Assembly: GCA_947579665.1 (NCBI GenBank)
Contig: OX388346.1
Location: 91,948,615-92,012,614, forward strand
DNA length: 64,000 bases
Reading direction: 5' to 3'
DNA from: Sympetrum striolatum
Lineage: Eukaryota; Arthropoda; Insecta; Odonata; Libellulidae
Part shown: piece by piece, positions 26,091 through 38,518 of the stretch
How the letters are laid out: each line of letters opens with the position of its first letter
Position numbering within the stretch: the stretch's first letter is position 1
Notes under the pieces: model-generated
Databases searched by the model: none
What the model was told of the DNA's origin: nothing
The model's input: only the letters and a program-made list of their open reading frames with translations
Program-made: the position numbers and the translations under genes

Positions 26091-27844
26091 CTTAGTTGGT
26101 ACATTAAGTAAAGTGAAAACCTTGAGTACAATACAAATTAATACATGAATGTATTTAGAGCCCATAGTAGGTATTTATCTATGTTTTGATTTGGGATAAA
26201 TCTCGCTTTTCTATTTCTTAAATTAAAAATGAAATATTACTTCTAAATTTTCTAAATTCTAATTTAATCAATTTAAGTGAGGACTAATTGCACTTTACCC
26301 ATTTAGGAAAGATCGTTACCAAAGGTCGTATTAGTAACCGATGAAGTTTTTGCCGCAAGTTGTCCATGTGTTTCCGTGAAATTGTATTTCCATTTTAAGA
26401 ATCGTTTACAAACAATGGATTCGTTGAGGAAGCACCGTTTCACGGTTAGACAAATGAGGGCCGAAATCACACGTTTGAAGCTGCCGTTCTGGGAACGCGG
26501 CGGGAGGTCCCCTCTAGCGGGAATCCGCTAATTTCGTATGGGAATTCTCCCGCTTTTTCGCCTCACAATCCAAGTTATCAGTGGAATTCATCTCTGGAAA
26601 GTGAATTATGACCGTAGCGATGAATACGCCCTGTGAACATTCTTATTTAAAAAGGAATTTTCAGATTATTATTCCTAATCTCATTTTTGTCTTCTCTCTG
26701 TCGACCCAAATTGTATTTATTTGTTATTCACTTGTCATTGCGTTCTTTCTACTTTTATCTTTTTTGCCTAACTGTTATTTCCTCTGTATCTGTACAAGAT
26801 ATGATGTTTGATTTGTTAATTAAGTCTCTTTCCCGATTGGTCCGTTTTTCTCATATAATTTAGAAGAATTGCCTCTGGACGCCCTCTCGGTATACTTGGA
26901 TCGATCAATAAATGTGAACTTCCTCATGTTAAACCAATATAGGTTACATGAACATTTTATGCGTTAGATAGATTTGTCTCTGGGTTATTAACAATAGCTT
27001 TCATTAAAATATGTGTACTCTAAATTTGAGCTAGTATTTCAATTAGCTCTTCAACTTATCATTCTTAATTCTTTGAATAGTCAATGTTGGGAATCGTTAA
27101 TGAAAGTTTGTAGAATTTATGAAAAATGAATGAGGAAAAATGATGAGTTGCCCACTTCGAAAAGTGAATGGAGTTTGAAAACCAGCGGATCTTAATATTT
27201 TAAATGGAGCAAAATAATATTTCAGTATTATGGATATGGTTAATTCAATGATCGCCCCCAACGGACATTGTTTCAGTGTTGGATTATTTATTTTTCGAAG
27301 CCCTCGATTTTGTGCCACCGCTTGTCGCTTCCCTCGGCTGATCAAACATTTTCGTTTACACTTATTCGTTGTGTAAGAGATGTGTATAGGATACATCTTT
27401 GTCTAAAATGGATGAATATTACAACGGCGAGAAATTTATTTGAGCAATCTACGATTTCCCTTCTTTTAACCGCATCTTCTGTCAGCTTCGTCTACGTATT
27501 TTAAAATAATTGTAAGAAGTGAGCTAAAGAGAATTCCTGTACTTAGAAAATTCTCAAAATTAGATGCGTAAATATGTCAAATTTTAACTATATTAACGGT
27601 ACCCTTTACAGCAGGGTTATAATCCTTATTGGCTTCTTTTCCACTTCATATTAGTTCGATCAACCCTCATCCCCTTTTAATTTCGATGAGAAGTAAATAT
27701 TGGCTTTTATCACTCGCAAGTGTTGCTGGTGCCAGAATAGTTAGGTCTGAAAATGTTGCCAATGGAAATATTTCAAGAATACTTTGATAAAATAATGACC
27801 ATATTTATTATTTACTTTAGCCTTTGTTTCTGTATTCCCTAGAG
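26091..27844. other. Noncoding stretch, nothing recognised
   Basis: AT-rich except for a GC-richer patch at about 26440-26570. Small frames on both strands near 27100-27500 lack recognisable domains. Confidence 0.5.
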
Positions 27845-28162
27845 CAGGGTTTCCCAAACTTTTTCTGCAATGGAACACTTCGCAAACCTGGGAAGTTTAA
27901 CGGAATACTAAGCTTATATTTAGGTTAGGTAATTCTACTTGTAAAATTTTAAAAATCATTGAATTACTACAAATTATTTAGTTAGTAATTATTTTAAAAT
28001 ATAAAACTATAATATTATAAAATAAACATCAAATATGAATAAATAAAGCATTTTATGACTTTTATTCTCCAATTCTCCATTAAGACTACAAATTTTCGCG
28101 GAACACCAATTCAGGTTCAGCGGAACACCGGTGTTCCGCGGAACATAGTTTGGGAAACTCTG
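27845..28162. mobile_element. hAT-type MITE with 8-bp target duplication
   Basis: 318 bp. Left end CAGGGTTTCCCAAACT, right end reads CAGAGTTTCCCAAACT on the other strand: 16-bp inverted repeats with one mismatch, of the classical hAT type. The flanks are a perfect 8-bp duplication CCCTAGAG (27837-27844 and 28163-28170). The interior is AT-rich and has no open frame of note, so it was mobilised in trans. The intact duplication suggests no later rearrangement at the site. Confidence 0.92.
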
Positions 28163-28170
28163 CCCTAGAG

Positions 28171-29496
28171 GAATAGGAGTATTTTAGATGGAGCGCAGTC
28201 ATTTTTGTATTAATATTCAAGAAACATCACGTTAGCTTAGCCTACCGGTTATTCAAACCGCCAGACTTTTGGTAGTTACACAATAAAAGGTTTTCGGTGA
28301 ATACATTTTGGCCGGATTTAATTCTTTTCTTCGGTGAAACTTTTAATATTTGAAAAAGATGCAGAAAGTTGTACTGTAGGAGAGTTTCTCCTTAAGATAG
28401 CACAGGAAATGAATGAGGGAAAAGCTCCGCTCATCGCAAGCGGATGTCGGTACTATTAGAAGCGGTTCTATTTAATGGGAGTGAACTCTTTCATTCACCC
28501 GCATAAGTGAATCGAACGTTGGGAGCATTCACGTATGTGGCATTCGCGTATGTGGCATTCACGTGTGCACTGAGAGAAAACAACGTTTCCTGTTGAAAAT
28601 TTTATAATTTAATGTAAGCTCTCCTCTAAAAAATGGAAAGATGAATTTCTGTATTTGGAGAAGTCTCAGAAACGTAATAAATATATCCGAATTTTTCCAA
28701 AAATCATTCAGTTCAGAATGAACTTCAAGATAAAATTTAACTTAGCACGAGGAAGCGTGCGCTTTACCTGGGTTCGAGTCCCAGTCATGCCACAATTTTT
28801 CACTCCTTGTTCAAATTCAGTACAGAATTATAAGATAGAGAATGTTGATAATATCGCATTAAAAGCTTAATGAACCGAAAGCATATTTGCATTAATCTGC
28901 AATAAATTAATTTCGTTTATATCACAATTCTTAACGTAGTAATAACAGAAAAATATATGGAATTGCTTTGAGAAATGGATGTCCAAAATGCGAGATGGTG
29001 TGTAAATAATTGAATGCATGATAATATCTAACAGTTAGTTTCCGAATCTGGGGTTTCCAAGCTTCGAAGTAACGAAAAATGTCGAAACAAAATAAAATAA
29101 TTTCTGAGTATTTCATGTGCTGCCTTCCTTCATTTTCACTACATGGCATAATTAGAAGAATCGTCTATTCAATTTTGGGAATACATAGTCGCTGGAACAG
29201 TCGCACCAGAAGTGGGAGTTGAGATTTATCTACGTCTAAAATGTCTAAACTAAACAACGAAACACTTTTCGGAGTTTAGAAGTATATCATAAGCCTATGT
29301 TTCTAATCTGTTATTGAAATGTGTATTTCGCGGAAAAAAAAGCCTTGAAAGGGAAAATTCCCGCGTTTATTTCCCTAATTTCTCTTGCAGCATCTGATCG
29401 GCCTCGGCAATGGTATCTTAATATCCACTGCATTCTCCTAGAATGTATTATCTCTCTAAACTTATTGAGCAAGTTTATTCTAAGATTTATCCTCTA
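28171..29496. other. Noncoding stretch with a tRNA-like fragment
   Basis: AT-rich. A triplicated short phrase around CATTCACGT/CATTCGCGT lies at 28527-28565. The tRNA-like block is annotated separately. Confidence 0.5.
28742..28805 (+). repeat. tRNA-like SINE fragment (T-arm/B box)
   Basis: CTGGGTTCGAGTCCCAG is a perfect 5-bp T-stem with a canonical 7-base loop, followed by TCATGCCA and a T-rich tail. The 5' half does not form a convincing D-arm/A-box, so this looks like a fragment of a tRNA-derived SINE and not a tRNA gene. Confidence 0.55.
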
Positions 29497-29740
29497 TTAT
29501 TCTTTTCTTTTATAGAAAAAAATCTTGACAACGTTTATCCGTGCATCGTTGCAACTCTGAACAAAGCGCGCGGATTTTCGCTGGACCTTTTCTAATTCAC
29601 GAATGCAACGTTTGTCCACTGAGTCCCATTTACCACGTGCATACTCAAGATGAGCTCTAATTAGCGCAAGGTAACATCGCTCATGGAATTTTGTATCGCT
29701 CTTTCCGACTGTTAACAAAGGCGACTCGTAACTACTTGTC
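29497..29740 (-). pseudogene. LINE reverse transcriptase, C-terminal fragment
   Basis: Minus-strand frame of 73 codons containing ERCYLALIRAHLEYARGKWD followed by LEKVQRKSARFV. The L.R.HLEYA...WD...LEKVQR.SARFV pattern is typical of the region after the polymerase palm in CR1/jockey-type LINEs. No palm or endonuclease is present. A small dead remnant, unrelated in frame to the neighbours. Confidence 0.85.
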
Positions 29741-32700
29741 CACAGATGTAACGGGTAGTCGATGTTAGATTATTCTTGTGGACTGCTAGATATATCTGTG
29801 AGTTTAGAAGAAAATAAACTGTCGTAATCCCCGTCCGGAAGGTGTGTGATCCGTGGTTCTGGTGTCGACACCTTTTCACGACCATTCGATTCCTTTCATG
29901 CCGTACACATGTCTGTAGATTTCACTGAAGAAACAAGTTCATGGATTATGTTTTACAAACAGAGTTGTTCATTGATAGCTTGGAATTTATCGTAATTTTT
30001 CCAAGACGTAAATTTGTTCACACATTTGTCGGGAGTATAACATTTTTAATTCTACCATTATGTTTCCAGTTTTTTGTTTTTTCCGATTAACTTTTAGTTC
30101 CACTCTGTATTTATAATATTTTCCCAAATCAATTCGTACTTAATTATTTTCTCCCGCCTTTCAAGTTTATTTTTATTATCTATCTACTCATCTCTTTATT
30201 AATTATAATAATACTAATTTATTATAATCGTTTTGGATAATTTTCTAAAACTAGATAGTTTTGGGATGGAAATCCCTCTGAGTCCCTGGATATATTTCCT
30301 AAGGCCCTGATCGTGAGATCCTTCATGTAACGTCTGATTTGGAAAACACATCTGTGATAATTATGAATCAGAAATCTTCACTCGAATTAGAAATGTTTAG
30401 GTTTTTACTGTTTCTAGAATGCGTTTTATGAGGTTTACTTATTCGTTTTCCTGCCAACAATGTATAGGAGATGCGTAGAGATCGTCTCTTGGAAACCAAC
30501 CAGAAAATAAATGAGTCCATCGGTTAGCGGGAAGGTGGACTCGGATTACCTGTTGCACAGTCGTGGATTTACTGTCACAAATCCAGTTTCCGCACCACCT
30601 TCTCAGTTTTGCACCATTGTCTTACCGCAACAATCCAAGAGAGCTAACCGATATTAATTTCAGATTGATTTTCTTCATTTACTCGCTGAGCTCCTGGTTA
30701 ACCGAACAAATCAAGAAAATCGGGATATGCCTCTCATATTGGTCTCTTCGGTTTCGAAAGATGATACTCATTACATGACTCAAAACTCGCCTCGTCAGTT
30801 ACCTCACTCTCCTTTGGCTCCTCTTTTCTATTAATTTATTTATTCAAAAAAGTTAAGCTTCCATTATAGAATTGAATTTCCACCACCTATGTTAAATATA
30901 AACTCTGTATAACTTATGTTCATACATATTTTCACCTTCAAACGATTCGCTTTGTACAATTTACTTGGTGGTGGGAATTACGTACAGAACACCTGGAATA
31001 CACTGCCATACTTTTTATGACTTCTTCTTTAGGAAATAAAACGACGGCAATTAGCAGATCTCTGGCCTTTAGTTAGGAATTCATTTTCTAATCTGATTTG
31101 CGTTTTTTTATTGCCTCCAAGGCAGAATTGTGTGTTTTTGGGACCTCTAAAAAATGAACCCGTCTATTCTATATTACTGACACAATTCAGCAGATAAATA
31201 GTCTTTCTGGAATGGAGAAAGATTTCCATTAATAATTTTTATGTGAATAAAATTAGGCAAACGCTCCCATGCTGCTGCAGTCATTACGAATTTCCCTTAA
31301 CGCTTTTCGGAATCACTTAATTCTTTAATTGGGATTAAATTTATAATTTATTGACTTATGAATTTAACTCGTTCGTAAACCAAGTGGAAATTATTTAAAA
31401 GACAAAAAATCGATATTCAGCCAGACGGGTGATTTGATATCTGTCACTCGTCCGCCTTGACATTACTCAACATAGCTCTGGCAAAAGAAGCGCAGCGCCG
31501 TAAACTTAGCGCTCGCAGTAAATTTCACGTCAAGATGGAGAAATCAGAGGGAGTTATGGCGTTAATCTTTAGCTCATTTACGTAAATTCTGCCAATTTGG
31601 TTCTCGTAATTGATCCTGTGATCTTCTTGAATCAATTAGCAAATTGTATTTACCTTGTATTTCCTCCTAATCCAAAGAACTAATGTTCACAGTTCTTGAA
31701 GGAGAGGATTACTCATTGCTGGTTTCAAAAGTGCCATCTCGTCATAATCTCTCATAAAATAATCACATCTTACTTCACGCAAAAAAATTATCCAACGAAG
31801 AAGTATGAATCATATTCAATTACAATCAATGCCCAAAGAAAGCTTCTTAGTATAATTTCATTGCGGTGTATTACCAGTTTATCTTTCATTAATTAATTTC
31901 AAATGAAGCCTCTTAAATTTATATATGCGGAACCTCCATCAATGCGAGCCTTTGATTCTTAATCCGCGTAGTCAACGTATTAATAATTTTCAATCGATCA
32001 AATTAGGAATTACCTATACACCTCCCTCCGTGGATATTCACCAAAATCGATGCTCGATGATGTTTGCGTGTGTAAGCTTAATTTATTTCAATTAATTCTT
32101 CATTAACAATAAATTCTTAATAATAAATAAATAGATCGCGAATTCTGGGAATAAATTCCTCTATTCTTGGGAATGAAAGTTGCGACTTTGATTTGAATAC
32201 ACCGTATTGCTAAGGCTATTATATATAGACTGATGTCATTAATTCCGTTAATTGAGCATCGTTGGCCTTGATTGAGTGATCTTTTGATCGGTGAATAGTC
32301 CACAAGGAGCGTCTTCTATTACAATAGATTTAAGTCTTATTTATTATCACTCATGGTAAAGGTTTTGATTACTAAATGAGGTAGTATAAGTAATGACGTG
32401 TTGCCCCCATCGTTAATCGATCCCGGGACTGCTTTTACGAAAAGTGAACGCATTATCCACTTGGTACAATTCCTATCGTATAAAACTCATATGCTTCCAG
32501 GCTCTGAACCTTACGAAATGAAGTATTTTTACCTCAGCGTAATTTAGGGTGATTAATAAAAGGGTTTTATTTTCTAAGCATTTCCTTTAAAATGATTTTT
32601 AAGGATTAGAATGCATACGCTGATTCCTTGCAATACAATAGAAATTAATTATAATTTTAAGAATTCAAATTTTAATGAAATTGTGTAAATGTTAATTATT

Positions 32701-33311
32701 TATCTGTGGCTTGCATTCTTCGTCTTCTTTACATCGTATACATATTCCATTAGAACATTCGAATGCTTATAACTTTAATTATAAATTAGAACTTTTTTAA
32801 GTTCAAGCGGAAATGGATTGTTTTCTCTGCAACGAAAACCGGTCGTGTTTAATAAATGAATATTTAAGGTATGGAAAAAATGATTGAGGAAGAAGGGCTG
32901 AAAATGAATGTGCAGAATTTTATGATATACATTATTGATTATCGATGTTCAATAAATATTTATTTTTAATCAAAAGTAACCCTCTTTGGGCTGTAAATCT
33001 TTTAATTCATTACTTAAGATAAGTTCATTGGAAGTAACCTGGATTCGATTAAAAAAATAATTTCTTCTGAAAATTCAAATGACTATATAAGACTAATGTG
33101 TGCTCTTAACGACGTTTTTGGGTAGATTTTTTTTAAATGAAATAAAAAAGGAAATATCTTCTTCGAGTATGTGGAGCCATCAAAACTTGAATGATGTAAG
33201 TATATAGCTGTAAGGAATAATTCGAAAAGTTCTGTTCTCTAAATAAAACAACGCGAGAAAGTTGGAAAACGGGAACTACATAACAGGAGTTTGGTGTTTA
33301 TTTGGTTACAG
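29741..33311. other. Noncoding stretch upstream of the first seen STOX exon
   Basis: AT-rich; presumably intronic for the STOX gene if its 5' exon is farther left. The phrase GAAAACCGGTCGTGTTTAAT at 32836-32855 resembles one at 56867 and may mark a repeat end. No further exon recognised. Confidence 0.5.
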
Positions 33312-33529
33312 GTGATGTGGACGAGCTCGCGATGGTCCCGGTTTGCCATGGCAGTTTCACGCCCCTCCCAGAGGCCCTCTGTTGGGTTGTTCTTGAGCTA
33401 ACCTCGGCCGGAGAGGCGGCTTCCTTGTCTGCAGTGAGGACTGCCCTCAGCGTACATTTCCCGGGCATCAAGTCACCTTCGGAATCTGTTATTTACGATG
33501 CTTTAGCAGCCTTGATGGTGGATGGAAAG
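33312..33529 (+). CDS. ko: Storkhead-box (STOX/knockout) gene, exon with first part of winged-helix domain
   Basis: First recognisable exon of a five-exon gene spanning 33312-46423. The acceptor is ...ttacag at 33306-33311 and the donor is AAAG|GTAAGG at 33529/33530. It encodes the tail of a split Gly codon plus 72 codons. The segment SFTPLPEALCWVVLELTSAG, followed by HFPGI and VIYDALAALMVDGK, matches the start of the Storkhead winged helix: human STOX1 has a FVPLGEVLCCAI-type segment, then HYPGI and LY.TLG.LI.ERK. The family consists of nuclear DNA-binding proteins; the fly member is knockout and the worm member HAM-1, linked to neural development and asymmetric division. The exon begins with the last two bases of a codon, so at least one coding exon lies upstream. 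I could not find it. The exon is GC-richer than the surrounding introns, as expected for coding sequence. Family assignment is secure; STOX1 versus STOX2 orthology is not resolved. Confidence 0.93.
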
Positions 33530-35878
33530 GTAAGGGCAAAGGTTATTCCAGATGTGGCTAGCAATATAGAAAATCAATGAAGCATATAATTTATGATTTA
33601 TAAAAGTTATTTTTTTAATGATTTAGTGAGATGATGATGGAGAATATTTGATTTATCAATTGTTGGTACTATATGCACCATTGCAATTTTGTAGAATCCA
33701 TCCTTCTTTAGAGTTAGTATTCATTATTGCTGGAAAGGCGTTTGGGAAAAAATACGTTTTATGTAGGGGTGTAATTGCATCGATTGTTGCTTAAAGAGTG
33801 ATCTGATTCTTCGTCGGTGGCGACCCTGCAGATCAAAAAGTTGCGCACTTGAGTTGTAGTTATTGAGAAAGTAGCTTATGGTTATTATAAGTTTGTCAGA
33901 CTCCCTTGTTATTCAATAACGTTGAACTGATATTGATCATGGTTTTAACTCGAGGACGACATTATTGAAGCAAATATTGCTTCTGGTCCTAGTTTTTTGT
34001 AAACCTTCAATAGCAAATTTAAGCCTATTGTTAATTCCAACCAAATCTGTTCATTTTTCTTTTTGGTTTTATTGATATTATAGCTTTTCATCTTTATAAT
34101 TTAGCATCGGTATGAACTTTTCCATATTTTTCTTTTGCTAATAATCATAACTATAACAAGGTTGAGATCAGAGTAGTCTCGATTCTCACAATGTTCTCAT
34201 TTTTCGAAGGAATATTGCGACACATTTTTACTATAATCTTATGACTTTCGCTACTTGCTGTCCTATCTATTCCTACAGAAACTGTAAATCGAGTTTACAT
34301 TTGAAATCGCTGTTGAGATCCAACTCTCTCCAAAAACTATTCCCTGCCAACAACCAATGCTCAGCCTCGAATACCGACTGCATTTTTTAAAAGCATGTTA
34401 ATAACAGCAATAAAGTCTCAAAACGAATTATTCTGCTCATTCGAGAAGGACATTTTCAAAGAGCGTCAAAGTATTTCAATCGGTGAAATTCCTCCTTAGT
34501 AGCGAGGAATGGAAGTAGGAATGCGTTAGAGGAAGTCGTAGAAAAAAGCTGTTTGGCGCCATAGGAGGCCACCGCGGCGACGCCCTTTCTTCATCAGACG
34601 TCCTCCCGAAATAAGAGATAACGCTGTAAAATTGAAAATAATTTTTATCGGGATGATGTCATTTAGATGCATTGTGGTCCACGTCATCCTCGGGGTGGTC
34701 CAGCTGAGGGTCACGTTTTGCGGGTGGTATGTCCTCGCGACCGAAGTGGATTCACCGAGAATTTTTGAATCGAGTAATGATTATACTCCTTTCAAAAATT
34801 CAAATCGACACTTTATTCTTTCGTAAATTTTTTTCAATGTCATTAGAAAGGTGAGATAGAATTGTCATTTAGTCCATGGGAAAAGATATTGATTAAATTG
34901 TGTTTGTTTGTGATGGCATTGGAGAAGAGTGAAAGTCTCCCTACCTTGAGTGCTACTTTATTTTATTTCATTCGTGGTCTCAATTTTAAAAATTTAGTAG
35001 GAGTTAGAATATGCTTAGGGAGATTCATTTAACTGCACGGTTGGAATAGATCCAAGGGAAATGATTACTGATTGAGATAAAACGATGGACTATGACGAAC
35101 AAGGGAAATAACCTATGTTCATAATACTACTTTACTAAAATATAAATCATAGCATCCTTGTCAATTGAATAAGGTGAATCGTTTATCATACATTTTTCAT
35201 CAAATCCTGGTGTAAAATTAGTTTACGGCATCAGTTATGTTTTGCGGAAAATTTATAGTCTTTTTAATGCTTACCAATAAGATTTAAAATATTCTTCATC
35301 AAAACAAAACATATTAAAAAGAAAATAGGAGTGATGAAGATAGTAGATGGTACAAAGATGAACGTTAGATAAAACCAGAGTTAAAATAAAAGAGTTAAAC
35401 TTAGAAAAGATTAGGCATGGAAAACATAAGGTTATGGATTTACCTTTATGAAACAATGAGCTCAGATTGATCATTTAGTAACTTTTATGTTATATTTACT
35501 TTAAATATTTAATAAAATTTGGAAAGATATTCTAATAGTAACCTAATTAACAGTCATCCAAATGAAATTCATACCTGAACTTGTATTATTGAAAACTAAT
35601 AGGAAGCCTTTGTAAGGTTCCATTATCAGCATTAATTCCTCTCTTCATCTTCTGTTTTTCTGCCAACAGAGTATTATCATTTTCTTGAAAATATATCCTT
35701 TAATTAATCCAAAATACTCACCTTTTTTGAATATTTCTCAAAATGTAACTCAAAATTGAGCACTGATATGGAATTGCATTTAAATTGAGAATATTTTTAA
35801 TGAATCCAATGACATAATATTAGAAATAACCAACCACATTTAGGGAAGAAACACTGAATTTGAATTTTTTAAATTCAG
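33530..35878 (+). other. STOX intron 1
   Basis: GT-AG intron of 2349 bp between the two halves of the winged-helix coding sequence. Mostly AT-rich and featureless. A GC-richer patch at about 34540-34750 has small open frames on both strands but no recognisable protein; it could be regulatory or an old insertion. Confidence 0.85.
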
Positions 35879-36221
35879 GTGTACCAAACTGCTAATGGGT
35901 ACTTTGTGGTGACCCCAGAAAGCAAGAGACGCTCTGCAGCTGGAATTGTGGTGTCCGAGTGTTCCTCGCCATTGCATCGCTCACGAAGGACAGGTTCCCA
36001 TCGTTCTTCCCGCTCCTCTGCGTCTTCGAGCATCTCCTGTGCACCTCACTCATGCCTGGAAACAAGTCTCAATGGCCCAACTCCCACGCCTTCAAGTAGA
36101 CATGTTCTACTCTCTCCAGATGAAGCCATGACTCGGGTTCACGGTGAAATGGAGACAGTGCGAGTTGGGCACATCACTCACCAAGCGGTGCAGACTAACT
36201 TAGCTGATGTCATCTGTGGAG
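35879..36221 (+). CDS. ko: STOX/knockout exon 2: end of winged helix, Ser/Arg-rich linker
   Basis: Acceptor ...aaattcag at 35871-35878; donor GGAG|GTGAGT at 36221/36222. The exon is in phase 0 with the previous one and codes for 114 residues plus the first base of a Gly codon. It opens with VYQTANGYFVVTPESKRRS, which completes the winged helix; vertebrate STOX proteins have KIYHTGEGYFIVTPQT here. A Ser/Arg/His-rich stretch of low complexity follows, then a more ordered segment with ETVRVGHITHQAVQTNLADV. The clean in-phase join inside a known domain is the best evidence that both exons belong to one transcript. The Ser/Arg-rich part is probably disordered and could carry phosphorylation or nuclear-localisation signals; that last point is inference. 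Confidence 0.93.
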
Positions 36222-37158
36222 GTGAGTTCTTACAATTTAACATAAAATGTTAAATCTTTTAAAAATAAGCTTGAATCTGTTTGTACTTTTTTAATTTTTG
36301 CAATGTTAATAATTAATATTAATGTTATATTATGTATTTTGTAAATAGTTGTAATATTAATGTTGTATTATTATCTATTGAGTATTTACTGTAAAATTAA
36401 TGTTATATTATCTATTGTCCATGTATATATATATAAAAGTAATTCATTGTCTGCAGGAGGTTTTTGGAGTCCCATCTTTGGGCGAATGCCAGGCAATCCT
36501 TTGTAATTTAGCATTTCCCCCTCGACCGCTGCCACCAGGCTTGGTGGCCTAATCGCAGCATAATTTGAATTTGAATAAATGAAATGTATAGAAGGGAGCA
36601 AGGTATCTCCCTGTAACAGCACAAACCTTCTATTGAATTGAATTAATTATAATACTTTGTCAATTTTAAAGATATTGTTAAATCAATCTATTTATCATAT
36701 TCATTTCATTGCTATAGATAGCTGCAATAATTTAATAGTTTATTCATTTACTGAGTTATTCATCAGGTTTTATTCGTTTTCTTCCATAAATTTGTCAACA
36801 ATTGCTTCAGTCAAAAGGATACACTTAAATTTTAGGAAAATTTGGATTTAACAAAATATTAACAAAGATATTACATGTAATAATAGAAATATATTTAAAA
36901 TAAATTTAAATGGAATTAATTTCATTATAAAAATGTTATGAAAGAAACTTCAAGTGCTATAAAATAAGTTTTGTTTTACTGGTCATGAAAGTAACTGTAA
37001 GTTTATCAAATAGGAATTGCTTTGATAAATTTGTTTCAATGAAAAGATCCTAGAAAAAGTCACATTCTCTTAGGATTGCACATCATACATGTTAATTATT
37101 AGCTGAATTGTTTCTTCTCATTTGTAAATATAGCATTAATTATATGAATTGCTTGCAG
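36222..37158 (+). other. STOX intron 2 with an unclassified insertion-like block
   Basis: GT-AG intron of 937 bp. The block at about 36440-36610 is GC-richer than the rest, opens with a CTGCAGGAGG segment and is flanked by AT-rich sequence. It may be an old SINE or LINE tail; I do not recognise it and see no target duplication. Confidence 0.75.
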
Positions 37159-37470
37159 GGAATCCAAATGACAAAGTATTGTATGGGAGGACAAAGCCAG
37201 CCACTGGTGGAAGATGGGGAAGGAGGCGTTCCAACTCACTTCGCTTTTTTGGCTCCAAAAGACGTGCTACATCAGCATCATCACTAGTGGGCTCACGATG
37301 TCCCTCTCCGCCTCCTTCGGCCACTTCCAGTCGTCATAGGCGTTCAGCCTCTCTGCGTCTCTACCCTTCCTCCTGCGCCTCTTCTTCTCTTTCCTACTCA
37401 TCCTCTTCCTCGTCTTCCTCATCTGCGTCCCCATCCCCACTCTCTGCATCTGACTCTCAACAAACCAACA
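37159..37470 (+). CDS. ko: STOX/knockout exon 3: basic and Ser-rich region
   Basis: Acceptor ...gcttgcag at 37151-37158; donor AACA|GTGAGT at 37470/37471. G from exon 2 plus GG completes a Gly codon; 103 codons and one further base follow. The start NPNDKVLYGRTKPATGGRWG leads into a basic patch RRRSNSLRFFGSKRR, then a long Ser/Pro tract ending SASDSQQTNS. The SLRFF..KRR patch resembles the basic segment after the winged helix in other STOX proteins. The pyrimidine-rich coding strand around 37360-37450 encodes a run of mostly Ser codons, which makes the exon look like a simple repeat, but it stays open and in phase with both neighbours. Confidence 0.88.
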
Positions 37471-37951
37471 GTGAGTTGCTCTTTTTCCTTTGATTGGTTG
37501 GCAGCCGTGGTTGATTGGCAAAGTAGCCTTTTAGCTCTGAGATCCCATGTTCAAATTCTGTCCTTATGATGGTTTTTTTTGCATTTGGAGGTTATTAATG
37601 TATTTTTAGTAAGCTTTTCCCAAAATTATTGCTTACCATTTCATAAAGGTGAGGGTTTATCCTTAATTGGTTTTGCTCCTCCCTGTACTATTAAAATAGT
37701 GGCTTGATGTATAGAACAACTTTGGTCAATTAGAATATGCAATCGTAATAAAACTGAATACAAATCCTAGAAATTGAAAACTAAATAGTACTACAACTTA
37801 CATTTTAAACTATGCCTTCAAAATATATTTCATGGGATTGTCTTATTGAATAATGATGTATCTTCCATGCTGACACATATAATATGCTCCATATTATGGA
37901 AATTATGAATGGTCTCAACAGACCAAAATTTTCCGAGCAAAGTCATTATTA

Positions 37952-38037
37952 TAAAAAATCCATGATAAACAAACTTTTACTAGACCACTAATTTAAATTA
38001 GTGGTCTAGTAAAAGTTTGTTTACCATGGATTTTTTA
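37952..38037. repeat. 86-bp near-perfect palindrome
   Basis: Two 43-base arms centred on CTAATTTAAATTAG with no spacer and one mismatch (A/G in CATGATAAAC versus CATGGTAAAC). It lies in STOX intron 3 on the transcribed strand, so RNA from it could form a long hairpin. It does not resemble the other elements of the window. Confidence 0.9.
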
Positions 38038-38518
38038 CAAGTTAATAAGTACCACAAAATTAACCCTGATTCGGTATCATTCATTATTATAAACTTGGCT
38101 GACAATTTTAGAAACAAGGAGATTCATGAGAAATTCAAAATATTTATAAATTGTACCAAAAATGTTTGGTACTTTTTAGATTGTGATCTACCAAACCCTT
38201 ATCATTCCAATAAACAATTTACCTCTTACAAATCTCTTGCAAAGACTTAATCACTTTTATGTTGTGTTATTGTCTAATGTATTTTGTTTTCTTTACCTAT
38301 TTGCTAGAATAATTTCCCTTCCCTATATTTAACCACAGAGGTTTTGAAGGGCAAACATATGAAGAAAATAAATGGTTGTAGGCTACATACATGAACAAAC
38401 TGTTTGACGACCCTGAAGATGCAATGATGAATTGTTCAACCCAAACTATTTGATTAACTTAAACATCGCAATCAAACTCTTAGTTTGGTAGTAGATCACT
38501 GCCGGGTAGTGATGAATA

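Noticed and set aside
38017..38250. 77-codon frame next to the palindrome
   Set aside because: AT-rich, begins inside the palindrome arm, no recognisable domain.
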